From assembly GCF_014281965.1 (NCBI RefSeq), contig NZ_JACFTB010000002.1, positions 248,001-312,000 on the forward strand: a stretch of 64,000 nucleotides of DNA. Reading direction: 5' to 3'. The translations under genes were made by a program, and so were the position numbers. This document shows, piece by piece, positions 1 through 7,838 of this stretch. Below the pieces are notes generated by a model, which worked only from the letters and a program-made list of their open reading frames with translations, did no database searches and was not told where the DNA came from. Source of the stretch: Rhodococcus sp. BP22. Lineage in GTDB: Bacteria; Actinomycetota; Actinomycetes; Mycobacteriales; Mycobacteriaceae. How positions within the stretch are numbered: the first letter of the stretch is position 1; every line of letters starts with the position of its first letter.

Positions 1-107
1 ACGCGGGTGGGCCTGCCGTGGGCATCGATCAGTTGGTCACCCACCATCACTTCACCCATGGTGGTCCAGCCATCGGGCGTAGGCAGGGGAGTATCGAGTG
101 CCAATGC
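1..107 (-). other. N-terminal end of a DnaB intein in the Walker A motif
   Basis: Directly after the lysine codon of GVGK (108-110) the protein reads ALALDTPLPTPDGW followed by TTMGEVMVGDQLIDAHG. This is an intein block-A pattern (xxxDTPL..PdGW..MgeV.vGD.l). The first residue is Ala rather than Cys or Ser, as in the class of inteins that lack an N-terminal nucleophile, which from memory includes the mycobacterial DnaB intein at this same site. Only about 35 residues are in the window, so the class-defining residues, any homing endonuclease and the C-terminal splice junction cannot be checked here. Confidence 0.88.
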
Positions 108-818
108 CTTGCCCACGCCAGGACGTGCGGCAACAATAATCATCTGACCTGGGTGAAGACCGTTGGTGATCTCGTCGAGTTCCGCGAATCCGGTAGGGAC
201 GCCGAGCGAAATTCCTCCGCGGCTGGCGATCGAGTCGATCTCGTCCATGGTGGGCTGGAGTAGCTCTTCGAGGGGGATGAAGTCCTCCGAAGTGCGACGC
301 TCTGTGACCTCGTAGACCTCGGCCTGCGCCCGGTCGACAACCTCGGCCACATCCTGGCCGTCGGCGCCTGCGTAGCCGAACTGAACGATGCGTGTGCCGG
401 CCTGCACGAGCCGCCTCAGAATCGACTTCTCCGCGACGATCTCCGCGTAATAGCCGGCATTGGCAGCCGTCGGCACCGTCTGAGTGAGCGTGATCAGGTA
501 CGGCGGGCCGCCGATCCGCTTCAGTTCGCCGCGCCTGTCCAGTTCGGCCGAGACGGTGACGGGGTCGGCGGGCTCACCGCGGCTGTAGAGGTCGAGAACG
601 GCGTCGTAGATGTTCTGGTGGGCCGGACGGTAGAAGTCGCCGGGTCGAAGCACCTCGAGGACGTCAGCGATGGCGTCCTTACTCAGGAGCATGCCGCCCA
701 GTACCGACTGCTCTGCCGCCATGTCCTGGGGGGGCTGCCGACCGAAGTCCTCGCCTGGGGCCTCTCGTGGCGCCTCGGAGGAGTAATCCGATTGACCTCG
801 ATCATCTACAACAGCCAC
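1..818 (-). CDS. dnaB: Replicative DNA helicase DnaB, 5' part, interrupted by an intein (partial)
   Basis: This is the hexameric helicase that unwinds DNA at the replication fork. The visible part gives 237 extein residues starting at a GTG (818) preceded by GGAAGGA. It contains the N-terminal domain (PQDMAAEQSVLGGM near residue 30) and the start of the RecA-like domain, ending in the Walker A lead-in AARPGVGK. Reading then continues, without a stop, into intein sequence (ALALDTPLPTPDGW) instead of the expected S/T-T of the P-loop. The gene runs off the left edge, so the intein's C-terminal part and the C-extein are not visible. Its place beyond rplI matches the mycobacterial gene order. Identification is very secure. 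Confidence 0.96.
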   Translation of the reverse strand, partial: MAVVDDRGQSDYSSEAPREAPGEDFGRQPPQDMAAEQSVLGGMLLSKDAIADVLEVLRPGDFYRPAHQNIYDAVLDLYSRGEPADPVTVSAELDRRGELKRIGGPPYLITLTQTVPTAANAGYYAEIVAEKSILRRLVQAGTRIVQFGYAGADGQDVAEVVDRAQAEVYEVTERRTSEDFIPLEELLQPTMDEIDSIASRGGISLGVPTGFAELDEITNGLHPGQMIIVAARPGVGKALALDTPLPTPDGWTTMGEVMVGDQLIDAHGRPTR

Positions 819-1024
819 CGAATTCGACCGTCCTTCCTGTCGGAAATCACCATCGTCGTTTTAGCCCGGCGACGCACTGCAACAAGACCTACTGAAACAA
901 GTTGTACCCCTCGACTACGACACCCCTGGGTACAGAGCGCTGCCGCCACCGAACACACCCACCTGTGCGGTGGAGAGACGCTCGAGGGACGTTAGGTGTT
1001 CTCGTCGTCAGTCACAACACGGCC

Positions 1025-1100
1025 TGTGGATGAATCTGTGGAGTAATTGTGGATAGTTCCCACTAACCGTGTTGACCACCTGGGGATAACCTGGGTATAA
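1025..1100. promoter_or_regulatory. Cluster of five DnaA-box-like 9-mers upstream of dnaB
   Basis: Read on the minus strand, five 9-mers resemble the DnaA box TTATCCACA: TCATCCACA (1025-1033), TACTCCACA (1037-1045), CTATCCACA (1048-1056), TTATCCCCA (1081-1089) and TTATACCCA (1092-1100). Each has one or two mismatches. Start-to-start spacings are 12, 11, 33 and 11, so all sit close to one helical phase. They lie about 200 bases upstream of the dnaB start. DnaA binding here is an inference; the sites could control dnaB or titrate DnaA. Confidence 0.5.
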
Positions 1101-1182
1101 CTTTTCCAATTTTGGCCATATCGCCAGCTCAAAGCATGTATATAAAGTTTCTTTCCTGTGTATGGATTAATTCGCGGCGTGT

Positions 1183-1205
1183 CGCCCGAGTTGACAACTC
1201 GGGCG
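1183..1205. repeat. Perfect hairpin, 10-bp stem and 3-base loop
   Basis: CGCCCGAGTT is followed by GAC and then its exact reverse complement AACTCGGGCG. No U-run follows on either strand, so it is not a classic terminator. It could be an RNA stem or a protein-binding palindrome. Nothing nearby fixes its role. Confidence 0.6.
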
Positions 1206-1233
1206 TGTTGAGTAAACAGCAGGTGAATTTAAA

Positions 1234-1249
1234 AGTGAACTAGGTCACA
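1234..1249. promoter_or_regulatory. Crp/GlxR-like operator
   Basis: AGTGA, six bases, TCACA: nine of ten positions match the TGTGA-N6-TCACA pattern of Crp/GlxR-family cAMP-responsive regulators of actinobacteria. It lies more than 400 bases from the dnaB start and 320 from the rplI terminator, so its target is unclear. A single motif match of this kind can arise by chance. Confidence 0.4.
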
Positions 1250-1568
1250 GTGTCTGGGAACACTCACTAAAGCGGGTAGCGGGATTGGTCTGCGCCGGAT
1301 TTACAGATTCACGCACGGATCCGGGCCGAGACTTCTATCGACTCGACTCTCCGAAGCATCGATCTCGGCCTCGACATTCGGCAAGATCCGCCGATTCGAC
1401 GCCAGGTGTCGTCAGATTCCGACCGCCGTGTTGCCCGCCCAGCGGGACCTGACGACACCAACCCGGCCCGGTGATCACCGGAGGCCACGTCCGGCGGCAC
1501 AAGGGCTCAGGCACGACCCCCAGCGCTTCGGCGTCCATGCCCCGCTACTGCAGACCGTCGAGACAAGA

Positions 1569-1602
1569 AAAGGCCCCACGAACGAGAGTTCGTGGGGCCT
1601 TT
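1569..1602 (-). terminator. Intrinsic terminator of the rpsF-ssb-rpsR-rplI operon
   Basis: A perfect 15-bp stem (1569-1583 with 1588-1602) with the tetraloop GAGA lies 29 bases after the rplI stop codon. On the minus strand it is followed by CTTGTC after the A/T-rich stem base (AAAGG/CCTTT). Stem perfection and position make termination very likely. Confidence 0.9.
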
Positions 1603-1630
1603 CTCAGCCGATATGACCGAAAGCTACAAA

Positions 1631-2086
1631 TCAGCTTCCGACGACATCCAGCTTGAACTTTGCGGTCACATCGGGGTGCAGGTTGACGACGATGTCGTGG
1701 CCACCCGTGCTCTTGATGTGAGCCTTCGGCAAATCGATGCTGCGCTTGTCGACGATCGGGCCGCCCGCTGCCTTGAGAGCAGAAGCGACGTCCGCAGCCG
1801 TAACCGAGCCGAACAGCTTGCCCGAATTGCCTGCAGTCTTCACTGCCAGCTTCACGGACTCGAGTCCTTCGATTGCCTGCTTGAGCTCGTTGGCGTGCTC
1901 GAGTCCGCGGACGGCACGAGCTTCCTGAGCGCGGCGAATGCCCTCTACCTGCTTCTCAGCTCCGCGAGTGGCCAGGATGGCCAACTTGCGGGGCAGCAGG
2001 AAGTTGCGGCCGTATCCGTCCTTTACCTCGACGGTGTCGCCCGGCGTACCGAGGTTGTCAACATCAGCGGTGAGGATCAGCTTCAT
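1631..2086 (-). CDS. rplI: 50S ribosomal protein L9
   Basis: L9 binds 23S rRNA at the base of the L1 stalk. The 151-residue length is normal. The N-terminal domain has the family signature [13 protein letters not shown] and [13 protein letters not shown] (residues 24-36), followed by the long connecting helix and the C-terminal domain ending KFKLDVVGS. It is the last gene of the rpsF-ssb-rpsR-rplI operon, starts 15 bases after rpsR, and is followed at once by a strong terminator. Confidence 0.98.
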   Translation of the reverse strand: MKLILTADVDNLGTPGDTVEVKDGYGRNFLLPRKLAILATRGAEKQVEGIRRAQEARAVRGLEHANELKQAIEGLESVKLAVKTAGNSGKLFGSVTAADVASALKAAGGPIVDKRSIDLPKAHIKSTGGHDIVVNLHPDVTAKFKLDVVGS

Positions 2087-2101
2087 GAGTGATCTCCCTT
2101 T

Positions 2102-2344
2102 CTATCGTGCCGTCGCGGCGTAAGGAAGCAATGCAACCTCACGCGAATTCTTCACGGCAACGGCCACGTCGCGCTGATGCTGGACGCAGTTGCCGGTGAC
2201 TCGACGCGCGCGGATCTTGCCGCGGTCGCTGACGTACTTACGCAGCAGCGTCGTGTCCTTGTAATCGATCGACGCGTCCTTTTCCTTGCAGAAGGAACAC
2301 GCTTTCTTCTTGAGCACCTTGTCGCGCAATGGCGGTTTTGGCAT
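2102..2344 (-). CDS. rpsR: 30S ribosomal protein S18, zinc-binding (C+) form
   Basis: S18 binds next to S6 on the 30S platform. The 80-residue protein keeps a zinc-ribbon set, Cys16-x2-Cys19 (CSFC) and Cys53-x2-His56 (CVQH), so it is the C+ form. Actinobacteria often carry a second, cysteine-free S18 under Zur control; none is in this window. It lies between ssb and rplI in the standard order. Confidence 0.97.
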   Translation of the reverse strand: MPKPPLRDKVLKKKACSFCKEKDASIDYKDTTLLRKYVSDRGKIRARRVTGNCVQHQRDVAVAVKNSREVALLPYAATAR

Positions 2345-2388
2345 GGTCTTTCTCCGTTACATCTGGGTGTTCTCGATCTTTCAAGGAT

Positions 2389-2940
2389 CTAGAACGGGGG
2401 TTCGTCGTCTCCGCCGCGAGCTCCACCGAACGAACCCGACGCCTGAGGCGCACTGCCCCAAGGGTCGTCTCCGCCGCTGGGTGCCGAGTTGGCGTTGGAC
2501 GACGGGCGTCCGCCGCCTGATCCACCTGAGGAACCGGAGCCGCCGCCGAAGCCGCCGCCTGCTCCACCACCACCGCGATTGGCCTTGTTGACCTTGGCGG
2601 TGGCGTAGCGCAGAGATGGGCCGATCTCATCGACCTCGAGCTCTACGACAGTCCGCTTTTCGCCCTCACGCGTTTCATATGAACGCTGCCTGAGCCGACC
2701 GGTCACGACTACTCGCGCACCGCGGGTCAAGCTCTCGGCCACATTCTCCGCAGCTTCACGCCAGATGTTGCAGCGCATGAAGAGTGCGTCTCCGTCTTTC
2801 CATTCGTTGGACTGACGATCGAACGTGCGGGGAGTGGACGCAACGGTGAAGTTGGCCACGGCCGCACCGGCCGGGGTGAAACGAAGCTCTGGATCTGCCG
2901 TCAAGTTCCCGACGACGGTGATGACGGTCTCGCCTGCCAT
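2389..2940 (-). CDS. ssb: Single-stranded DNA-binding protein
   Basis: SSB coats single-stranded DNA in replication, repair and recombination. The 183-residue protein has an OB fold (about residues 1-115, beginning [20 protein letters not shown]), a Gly/Ser/Asn-rich flexible linker (about 120-175) and the acidic C-terminal tip DDEPPF that recruits partner proteins. It lies between rpsF and rpsR, the usual actinobacterial arrangement. This is the main SSB; a second paralogue may exist elsewhere. Confidence 0.98.
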   Translation of the reverse strand: MAGETVITVVGNLTADPELRFTPAGAAVANFTVASTPRTFDRQSNEWKDGDALFMRCNIWREAAENVAESLTRGARVVVTGRLRQRSYETREGEKRTVVELEVDEIGPSLRYATAKVNKANRGGGGAGGGFGGGSGSSGGSGGGRPSSNANSAPSGGDDPWGSAPQASGSFGGARGGDDEPPF

Positions 2941-2998
2941 GGTTCCTCTTTCAGTAGAAAGTCATTGTTGATGCCAGCCTAGAGGCGAGCAACGACAA

Positions 2999-3286
2999 TT
3001 ACTTACCCTGTCGCAGGACCTTCGTGCGCAGCACGGACTCGTTGAGTCCGAGCTGGCGGTCGAGTTCCTTGACAGTCGCAGGCTCGGCGTTGATGTTCAC
3101 AACGGCGTAGATGCCCTCGGCGTGCTTCAGGATCTCGTAGGCCAGACGACGCTTGCCCCAGACATCGACCTTGTCGACGCTGCCGCCGTCCTTGCGAACG
3201 ACGTTGAGGAACGTATCGAGAGACGGAGCGACAGTGCGCTCGTCAAGGTTGGGGTCGAGAATGACCATCAATTCGTAATGACGCAT
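2999..3286 (-). CDS. rpsF: 30S ribosomal protein S6
   Basis: S6 pairs with S18 on the small subunit. The 95-residue protein starts [16 protein letters not shown] and has the family core GKRRLAYEI with [11 protein letters not shown]. It is the first gene of the rpsF-ssb-rpsR-rplI operon. The operon promoter must lie in the 163 bases separating it from the divergent GT87 gene, where no clear core promoter could be fixed by eye. Confidence 0.98.
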   Translation of the reverse strand: MRHYELMVILDPNLDERTVAPSLDTFLNVVRKDGGSVDKVDVWGKRRLAYEILKHAEGIYAVVNINAEPATVKELDRQLGLNESVLRTKVLRQGK

Positions 3287-3449
3287 AAGACCTCATCACC
3301 TCCTGTGGACTAGTGAAAACGGCCACGGACTATCCGTGGCAGGAGGGTCGTTGCGTCAGCAACCCTTGGAGGGTACACGGCTATACCCTGACCTGCGAAA
3401 TCAAACGACGGTGCCAGAGCACACTCGGCGGCAACATAGGCTTGTCTTC

Positions 3450-4859
3450 ATGCGATCAGGGCAACGCACGTCGATGGCGACCATGGTCGCAGTGGTGTCC
3501 CTCTGTGCCCTGACCCTGACTCTCGGCTACTTCAACAAGGCCCGCTGCGCCGTCGCTCCATTCCTCGACAACGGTCGCAGTACCGCCTTCGACACGGTCA
3601 AGGACAGTTGGGTCTGCTATTCCGATATCCAATTCTTGTGGCTCGGACGCGATATCGACAATCACGTCTTTCCTTACCTCAGCGGTGGCATCACGCCCAA
3701 CGGAATTCTCACCGGCGGGACCGTCGAATATCCGGTATTGAGCGGTCTATTGATGTGGCTCGGTGCGATCCCATCACATACCGACGCAGAATTTCTGCTC
3801 TATTCGAGTGCACTGCTTGCACCGTTCGGCCTGTTGACAGCGTGGATGCTCGGGCGTCTTGCAGGCAAGCCTGCGCTGTTGTGGTCGGTCGGTCCTCCGC
3901 TGGTGCTCTACGCATTCCACAACTGGGAACTACCGGTGGTGGCAGCGGCCGTCGGCGCCGTATTCGTCATGGCCCTTCGAATTCCGTTGCGCACCAGAGG
4001 GATACTGGCCGCAATTCTGCTCGCGATCGGATTCTGCCTCAAGCTGTATCCGGGTGCATTCGTGCTGCCACTACTCCTCTACGTCGCCTACGGTGGGAAC
4101 GGCGGTCGCGAACTACCAAACACGGTTCGAGGTCGGTTCGACATTCAGGGCGCGCTCGGCGTTGCAATGGCAGCGATCGGCACCGTCGTCGCAATCAACC
4201 TTCCCTTTGCCGTACTGGGCTACGAGGGTTGGCGGGCCTCGTTCGCCTTCCAAACTCTCCGCCAAGCCGATATCACCACCAACTCCGTTTGGTATTGGGG
4301 AGTGCGTCACCTCTACATCACCGATTCCATGACGCCGGAGGATTATCTTCGCGCCGAAGCGTCGTTCCAGGACACCGTCGATGTGTTGTCACCGCTGCTC
4401 GTTTTCATGGCATTCGGGTTGGCACTGTGGCTCGGCCTGCGGAAGATGAAGGTGGAACACACCTACCCCTGGATCGCTGTCAGTGGCTCGATGCTGTGCG
4501 GATTCCTACTCCTGCACAAGGTGCACTCACCGCAGTACACCCTTTGGCTTGTTCCGTTCTTCGTTCTTCTCCGCGTGCCATGGGCCCTGGTCGGTGCGTA
4601 CTTGGTGGCAGACCTGTCGATGGGCATCGGGGTGTTCAAGTACTTCGGAGCGCTGACCGAGGGTTCGGACAGCACTACCGAGAAAGTTTTCGTCGAGGTG
4701 GGGGTCTGGGGACGTGCAGTGTTGCTCGTCGTCTTCTTCTTCGTCTTCCTCCGCGCCGGGCTACGAAACCCCGGGCTGACACAGCCGGCAGACGCTGGCG
4801 GTGGATCTGACACGGGGACGTCGAAGGCGGACATGCGGAGCAACGCGCCGACCCAGTAA
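3450..4859 (+). CDS. GT87-type integral membrane glycosyltransferase (DUF2029), paralogue of the one beside ponA
   Basis: This is a polytopic membrane protein of about 469 residues. It is likely a polyprenyl-phosphate-sugar dependent mannosyl/arabinosyl transferase of family GT87, acting on lipoglycan or arabinogalactan at the outer face of the membrane. Signature patches are CYSDIQFLWLGRDI, VEYPVLSG and LKLYPGAFVLP, and SPQYTLWLVPFF near the C terminus. The open frame extends upstream to 3336, but the family begins at the first membrane segment, so ATG 3450 (MRSGQRTSM) is preferred; its ribosome binding site is weak. It shares the CYSD...FPY...EYPVLSG and SPQY.LWLVP blocks with the protein at 17826-19409. 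Substrate unknown. Confidence 0.85.
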   Translation: MRSGQRTSMATMVAVVSLCALTLTLGYFNKARCAVAPFLDNGRSTAFDTVKDSWVCYSDIQFLWLGRDIDNHVFPYLSGGITPNGILTGGTVEYPVLSGLLMWLGAIPSHTDAEFLLYSSALLAPFGLLTAWMLGRLAGKPALLWSVGPPLVLYAFHNWELPVVAAAVGAVFVMALRIPLRTRGILAAILLAIGFCLKLYPGAFVLPLLLYVAYGGNGGRELPNTVRGRFDIQGALGVAMAAIGTVVAINLPFAVLGYEGWRASFAFQTLRQADITTNSVWYWGVRHLYITDSMTPEDYLRAEASFQDTVDVLSPLLVFMAFGLALWLGLRKMKVEHTYPWIAVSGSMLCGFLLLHKVHSPQYTLWLVPFFVLLRVPWALVGAYLVADLSMGIGVFKYFGALTEGSDSTTEKVFVEVGVWGRAVLLVVFFFVFLRAGLRNPGLTQPADAGGGSDTGTSKADMRSNAPTQ

Positions 4860-4926
4860 CAAACCGACCCCTTGTTCCGACTAGTCGGTAGGCAGCCGAA
4901 GTAGTTGTCGTGAGCGGAGGCGGAGC

Positions 4927-5619
4927 ATGACGCAAGGCTCGGGGGAACCGATGCCGACCGATGGCAACGTTCGACGCAGGATCGGTTTGGTCGAGGATCA
5001 CGAGTCGGTTGCGCTAGGCCTTCGATCCATCCTCGCCGACCAATCGGACCTGGATCTGATAGCCGTCGCTGCCACTGTCGACGAACTTCTGGCGTCGAGT
5101 CCGACGTTGGACCTCGTCGTCCTCGATCTTCGTCTCGGTGACGGGTCTTCACCGCGGTCGAATGTCGAGAAGTTACACGCCGCAGGTGCACAGGTCCTGG
5201 TCTACACCGGTGCGGAGAATCCATTTCTCGTTCGGTCCGCCGCGAGGGCAGGAGTTCTGGGCGTCGTCCGCAAGTCCGAGCCGGCCGCCGCCATCGTCTC
5301 GGCTATCCGACGCGCCGCAGCCGGAGGCCAGGTCGTCACCACCGATTGGGCAGCGGCGATCGACGGCGACCCGCAACTGCCCGATGTCGGCTTGAGTCCA
5401 CGTCAGCGCGAAGTACTGGCGTTGTATGCGTCGGGAGAAAAGGCCGGACGCGTCGCGCGTCTGGCAGGGCTTTCGGAGCAGACTGTCAACGACTACCTGG
5501 TTCGGATCAGAAACAAGTATGCCCAGGCAGGGCGTCCCGCACCGACCAAAACCGACCTCTACAAGCGAGCTGTCGAAGACGGATGGCTTCCGATGCCGGA
5601 AGTTCCGCCGGTGAGCTGA
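4927..5619 (+). CDS. NarL/LuxR-family response regulator
   Basis: A 230-residue two-domain DNA-binding regulator. The receiver domain (about 18-135) has the acidic pair Glu23-Asp24, a candidate phospho-acceptor Asp67 (LVVLDLRLGDG), Thr94 and Lys116 (VVRKSEP). The C-terminal LuxR-type HTH (about 153-205) reads LSPRQREVLALYASG and QTVNDYLVRIRNKYAQ. No histidine kinase gene is adjacent, so it is an orphan regulator by position. It starts 67 bases after the GT87 gene and is followed by two shorter genes with nearly the same HTH. It may control the neighbouring Ter block, which is inference. Confidence 0.9.
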   Translation: MTQGSGEPMPTDGNVRRRIGLVEDHESVALGLRSILADQSDLDLIAVAATVDELLASSPTLDLVVLDLRLGDGSSPRSNVEKLHAAGAQVLVYTGAENPFLVRSAARAGVLGVVRKSEPAAAIVSAIRRAAAGGQVVTTDWAAAIDGDPQLPDVGLSPRQREVLALYASGEKAGRVARLAGLSEQTVNDYLVRIRNKYAQAGRPAPTKTDLYKRAVEDGWLPMPEVPPVS

Positions 5620-5758
5620 GGATCTACGGAGTCAATCGCCCAGGTCGTCAAGGATTCAATGCCCCTAGTTCTGAGGGCAGACAACCCGCCCGCCACCTGT
5701 GAAACTCGAGTCAACGGTTTGTAAAAGGCCACAACCGCACCAGTACGGGGAGAACGCC

Positions 5759-6127
5759 ATGCCACCAGGTTTCGATGCCACAGCTATCTGCTTGTCCGGG
5801 CTTTCGGCACCGATCGTCGAGCGTCCTTCACGCCCACAGATCAGCCTCACACCGCCGGTCCAAGACCGTCCCGTCGCCGGAATGTCGGGCTCGTTTCTGC
5901 CTAAACCGATCTTGACCAGACGCGAGATCCAGGTGCTGACCTGCTGGATACACTGCGACTCCAAAACCGCTGTGGCCAAGTCGCTGTTCCTGTCATTGGG
6001 CACCGTCAACACACATCTGACGCGCATTCGGGCGAAATACGCGGCGGTCGGCCGCCCGGCCTCGACCAAAGCATCGCTGGTAGCGCGGGCGCTGCAGGAC
6101 GGGATGATCGATATCGCGGAGCTGTAG
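5759..6127 (+). CDS. Small LuxR-type HTH protein, receiver lost (paralogue 2)
   Basis: About 122 residues. The C-terminal half is a LuxR HTH (LTRREIQVLTCWIHCDSK, then LGTVNTHLTRIRAKYAAVGR). The N-terminal half has no receiver signature and no recognisable domain. ATG 5759 is chosen over 5699 because GGGGAG lies just upstream. The end PASTKASLVARALQDG is almost identical to the next gene and close to the response regulator before it, so the three genes are tandem paralogues. Without a receiver it cannot be a phosphorylation-controlled regulator; its signal is unknown. Confidence 0.8.
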   Translation: MPPGFDATAICLSGLSAPIVERPSRPQISLTPPVQDRPVAGMSGSFLPKPILTRREIQVLTCWIHCDSKTAVAKSLFLSLGTVNTHLTRIRAKYAAVGRPASTKASLVARALQDGMIDIAEL

Positions 6128-6284
6128 GTACTTCCGCGCCGACCGACGTATTGATTGTGTACAGATTTCGGTACACCCCTTCTCAGATGCCGGTTGCGCG
6201 CGCAGTATCGACGGGGGCGGTCGGGCGCTCGGCATGGGGGAAGAACGTCTCTGGTGCTGGATTTCTTACTGCAGGAGGTACACG

Positions 6285-6611
6285 TTGTCGAGTTCGCCAC
6301 GTCCACCCACGATTGCGCGGGATACAGGAGCGGAGTCTGCATGCTATTCGGTGTCGACCAGCGAACTCGATGGATACCTGTATCGCAGACCCGCACTCAG
6401 CGCCCGCGAAGTCGAAGTCATGCTTGCGTGGTTCTCATCGGATTCGAAAGCCGACGCCGCATCTACGGTCCGCATTTCTGTCGGCACCGTCAACACTCAT
6501 CTCACTCGCATTCGACACAAGTACGCGGTGGTAGGTAGACCTGCATCGACGAAGGCCGCCCTGTTCGCTCGCGCGTTACAGGACGGCCACACCAAGCTCA
6601 ACCATTGGTGA
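6285..6611 (+). CDS. Small LuxR-type HTH protein, receiver lost (paralogue 3)
   Basis: About 108 residues. An AGGAGG (6273-6278) six bases before TTG 6285 decides the start, although the frame is open from ATG 6234. The HTH is LSAREVEVMLAWFSSDSK with VGTVNTHLTRIRHKYAVVGR, followed by PASTKAALFARALQDG. It is the third of three tandem paralogues and closest to the second. The N terminus (about 45 residues) is unlike any family I know. It ends 21 bases before the convergent DUF475 gene. Confidence 0.78.
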   Translation: MSSSPRPPTIARDTGAESACYSVSTSELDGYLYRRPALSAREVEVMLAWFSSDSKADAASTVRISVGTVNTHLTRIRHKYAVVGRPASTKAALFARALQDGHTKLNHW

Positions 6612-6632
6612 CGGAGGGCTTTCGCCTACTCG

Positions 6633-7730
6633 TTACACCGTGAGTTTCGTGTCCTCACCCTGCTCGACCAGCTTCTTGTTGCGCCTGATACTGCTGATCA
6701 GAGCAGCGCCGATGAACAGAATGCCGACGAAGCCGGTGATCAGCTCGTTGATCTCCACTCCGATCGACACCAGCAAAATTATCGCCAGTGCGCCGATGGC
6801 CCAGTGCGCACCATGTTCGAGGTAGACGTAATCGGACAGCGTGCCCTTGCGGACCAGGAACACCGTGATGGATCGGACGAACATCGCACCGATGAATCCG
6901 AGGCCGAGGGCGATGATGATCGGGTCCGCGGTGATCGCGAAAGCGCCGATGACACCGTCGAACGAGAACGACGCGTCGAGGACCTCGAGGTAGAGGAACA
7001 GGAAGAACCCGGCCTTGCCGGTCGCCTTGGCCAGTTCGCTCGGACCACTCGATCCCTCTTCGCCCTCTTCGTCGGTATGGAACAACTCACCCAGTCCGTT
7101 GACGGCGATGTAGGTGATCATGCCGAGCACGCCGGCGACCATGACCGTGGAAATCTTGTCGTCGTCGGCGAGGAACTCCGCGCTGAGCACCAGCAGCAGA
7201 CCTGCCACGACGACAGCGAGCTGGTCGAGCTTGCCGATCCTGGCCAACGGCTTCTCGAGCCAGCTCAGCCAGGTGATCTCGCGGTGCTCGAAAATGAATC
7301 CGAGGAACAGCATCAGCAGGAACATGCCACCGAACGCAGCAATCTGAGGATGCGCGTCGGTGAGGAGGGTCTCGTAGCTGGGACTGCCGTCGGGGAAGGT
7401 CGCAGCATCGTTCTCCGGCGGATTGAGTGCAAGTTGAATCGCTGCGACGGGTCCGAGACCGGATGCGGCCCAGACGATGACGAGCGGGAAGAGCAACCGC
7501 ATACCGAACACCGCGATGACAATGCCGACGGTCAAGAATATCTTCTGCCAGAATTCGCTCATCCGGCGAAGCACGGTGGCATTGATGACCGCGTTGTCGA
7601 ACGACAACGACACTTCGAGGACACCAAGAATCAAGACGAGAATCATCGCCTCGAGACCGCCGTAGAGGAAGGCGACGATCACCGAAACAATCGTGACTCC
7701 GATGGACCATCCGAATATCCGTAGAACCAC
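6633..7730 (-). CDS. DUF475 (TerC-like) integral membrane protein
   Basis: About 365 residues and eight or more membrane segments. Two related half-site motifs, LEVSLSFDNAV near the N terminus and LDASFSFDGVIGAF in the C-terminal half, carry the acidic residues typical of the TerC superfamily, which is linked to metal-ion export or to anchoring TerD-type proteins. GTG 7730 (MVLRIFGWSIG) is preferred over ATG 7766, because AGAAAGG precedes it and the family begins this way. The gene lies downstream of terD in the same orientation, but a terminator-like hairpin separates them. Role in tellurite or metal stress is by family only. Confidence 0.9.
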   Translation of the reverse strand: MVLRIFGWSIGVTIVSVIVAFLYGGLEAMILVLILGVLEVSLSFDNAVINATVLRRMSEFWQKIFLTVGIVIAVFGMRLLFPLVIVWAASGLGPVAAIQLALNPPENDAATFPDGSPSYETLLTDAHPQIAAFGGMFLLMLFLGFIFEHREITWLSWLEKPLARIGKLDQLAVVVAGLLLVLSAEFLADDDKISTVMVAGVLGMITYIAVNGLGELFHTDEEGEEGSSGPSELAKATGKAGFFLFLYLEVLDASFSFDGVIGAFAITADPIIIALGLGFIGAMFVRSITVFLVRKGTLSDYVYLEHGAHWAIGALAIILLVSIGVEINELITGFVGILFIGAALISSIRRNKKLVEQGEDTKLTV

Positions 7731-7766
7731 TGTCGGTGGCCTTTCTCTTGGCGGCAATAAAAACAA

Positions 7767-7818
7767 ATAGGGGAGAACCCCGATACATCATGAATGATGC
7801 GGCGGGATTTTCCCCTAT
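7767..7818 (-). terminator. Terminator-like hairpin between terD and the DUF475 gene
   Basis: A long imperfect inverted repeat centred at 7792/7793: ATAGGGGA (7767-7774) pairs with TCCCCTAT (7811-7818), and the inner arms CCCG/CGGG and CATCAT/ATGATG share the same centre. On the minus strand it is followed by TTTGTTTTTATT. That is a complete intrinsic terminator after terD. The DUF475 start (7730) lies 37 bases further on, leaving little room for a separate promoter, so read-through or attenuation is likely. Confidence 0.75.
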
Positions 7819-7838
7819 CGAAGTACGACTTACGAACC

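Larger units (their letters stand above)
819..1568. other. Gene-free 750-base stretch between dnaB and the rplI terminator
   Basis: No convincing coding sequence is seen on either strand; the short ORFs here overlap each other and show no recognisable protein. The left half is AT-rich for this genome and holds DnaA-box-like 9-mers (1025-1100). A perfect hairpin (1183-1205) and a Crp/GlxR-like site (1234-1249) follow. The dnaB promoter must lie in the part nearest 818. The right half (about 1260-1560) shows nothing I can name. Confidence 0.6.

Noticed and set aside
1025-1100. Chromosomal origin oriC
   Set aside because: DnaA-box-like sites are present, but dnaA, dnaN, rpmH and gyr genes are not, and in relatives oriC lies between dnaA and dnaN, tens of kilobases away from dnaB.
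1309-1616. Several short ORFs on both strands between dnaB and rplI
   Set aside because: They overlap each other, have no ribosome binding site of note and no recognisable protein; the last runs through the rplI terminator.
7731-7838. yybP-ykoY-type manganese riboswitch before the TerC-like gene
   Set aside because: Such riboswitches often precede TerC genes, but only a single long hairpin is seen here, not the conserved multi-helix core; it fits a terminator better.
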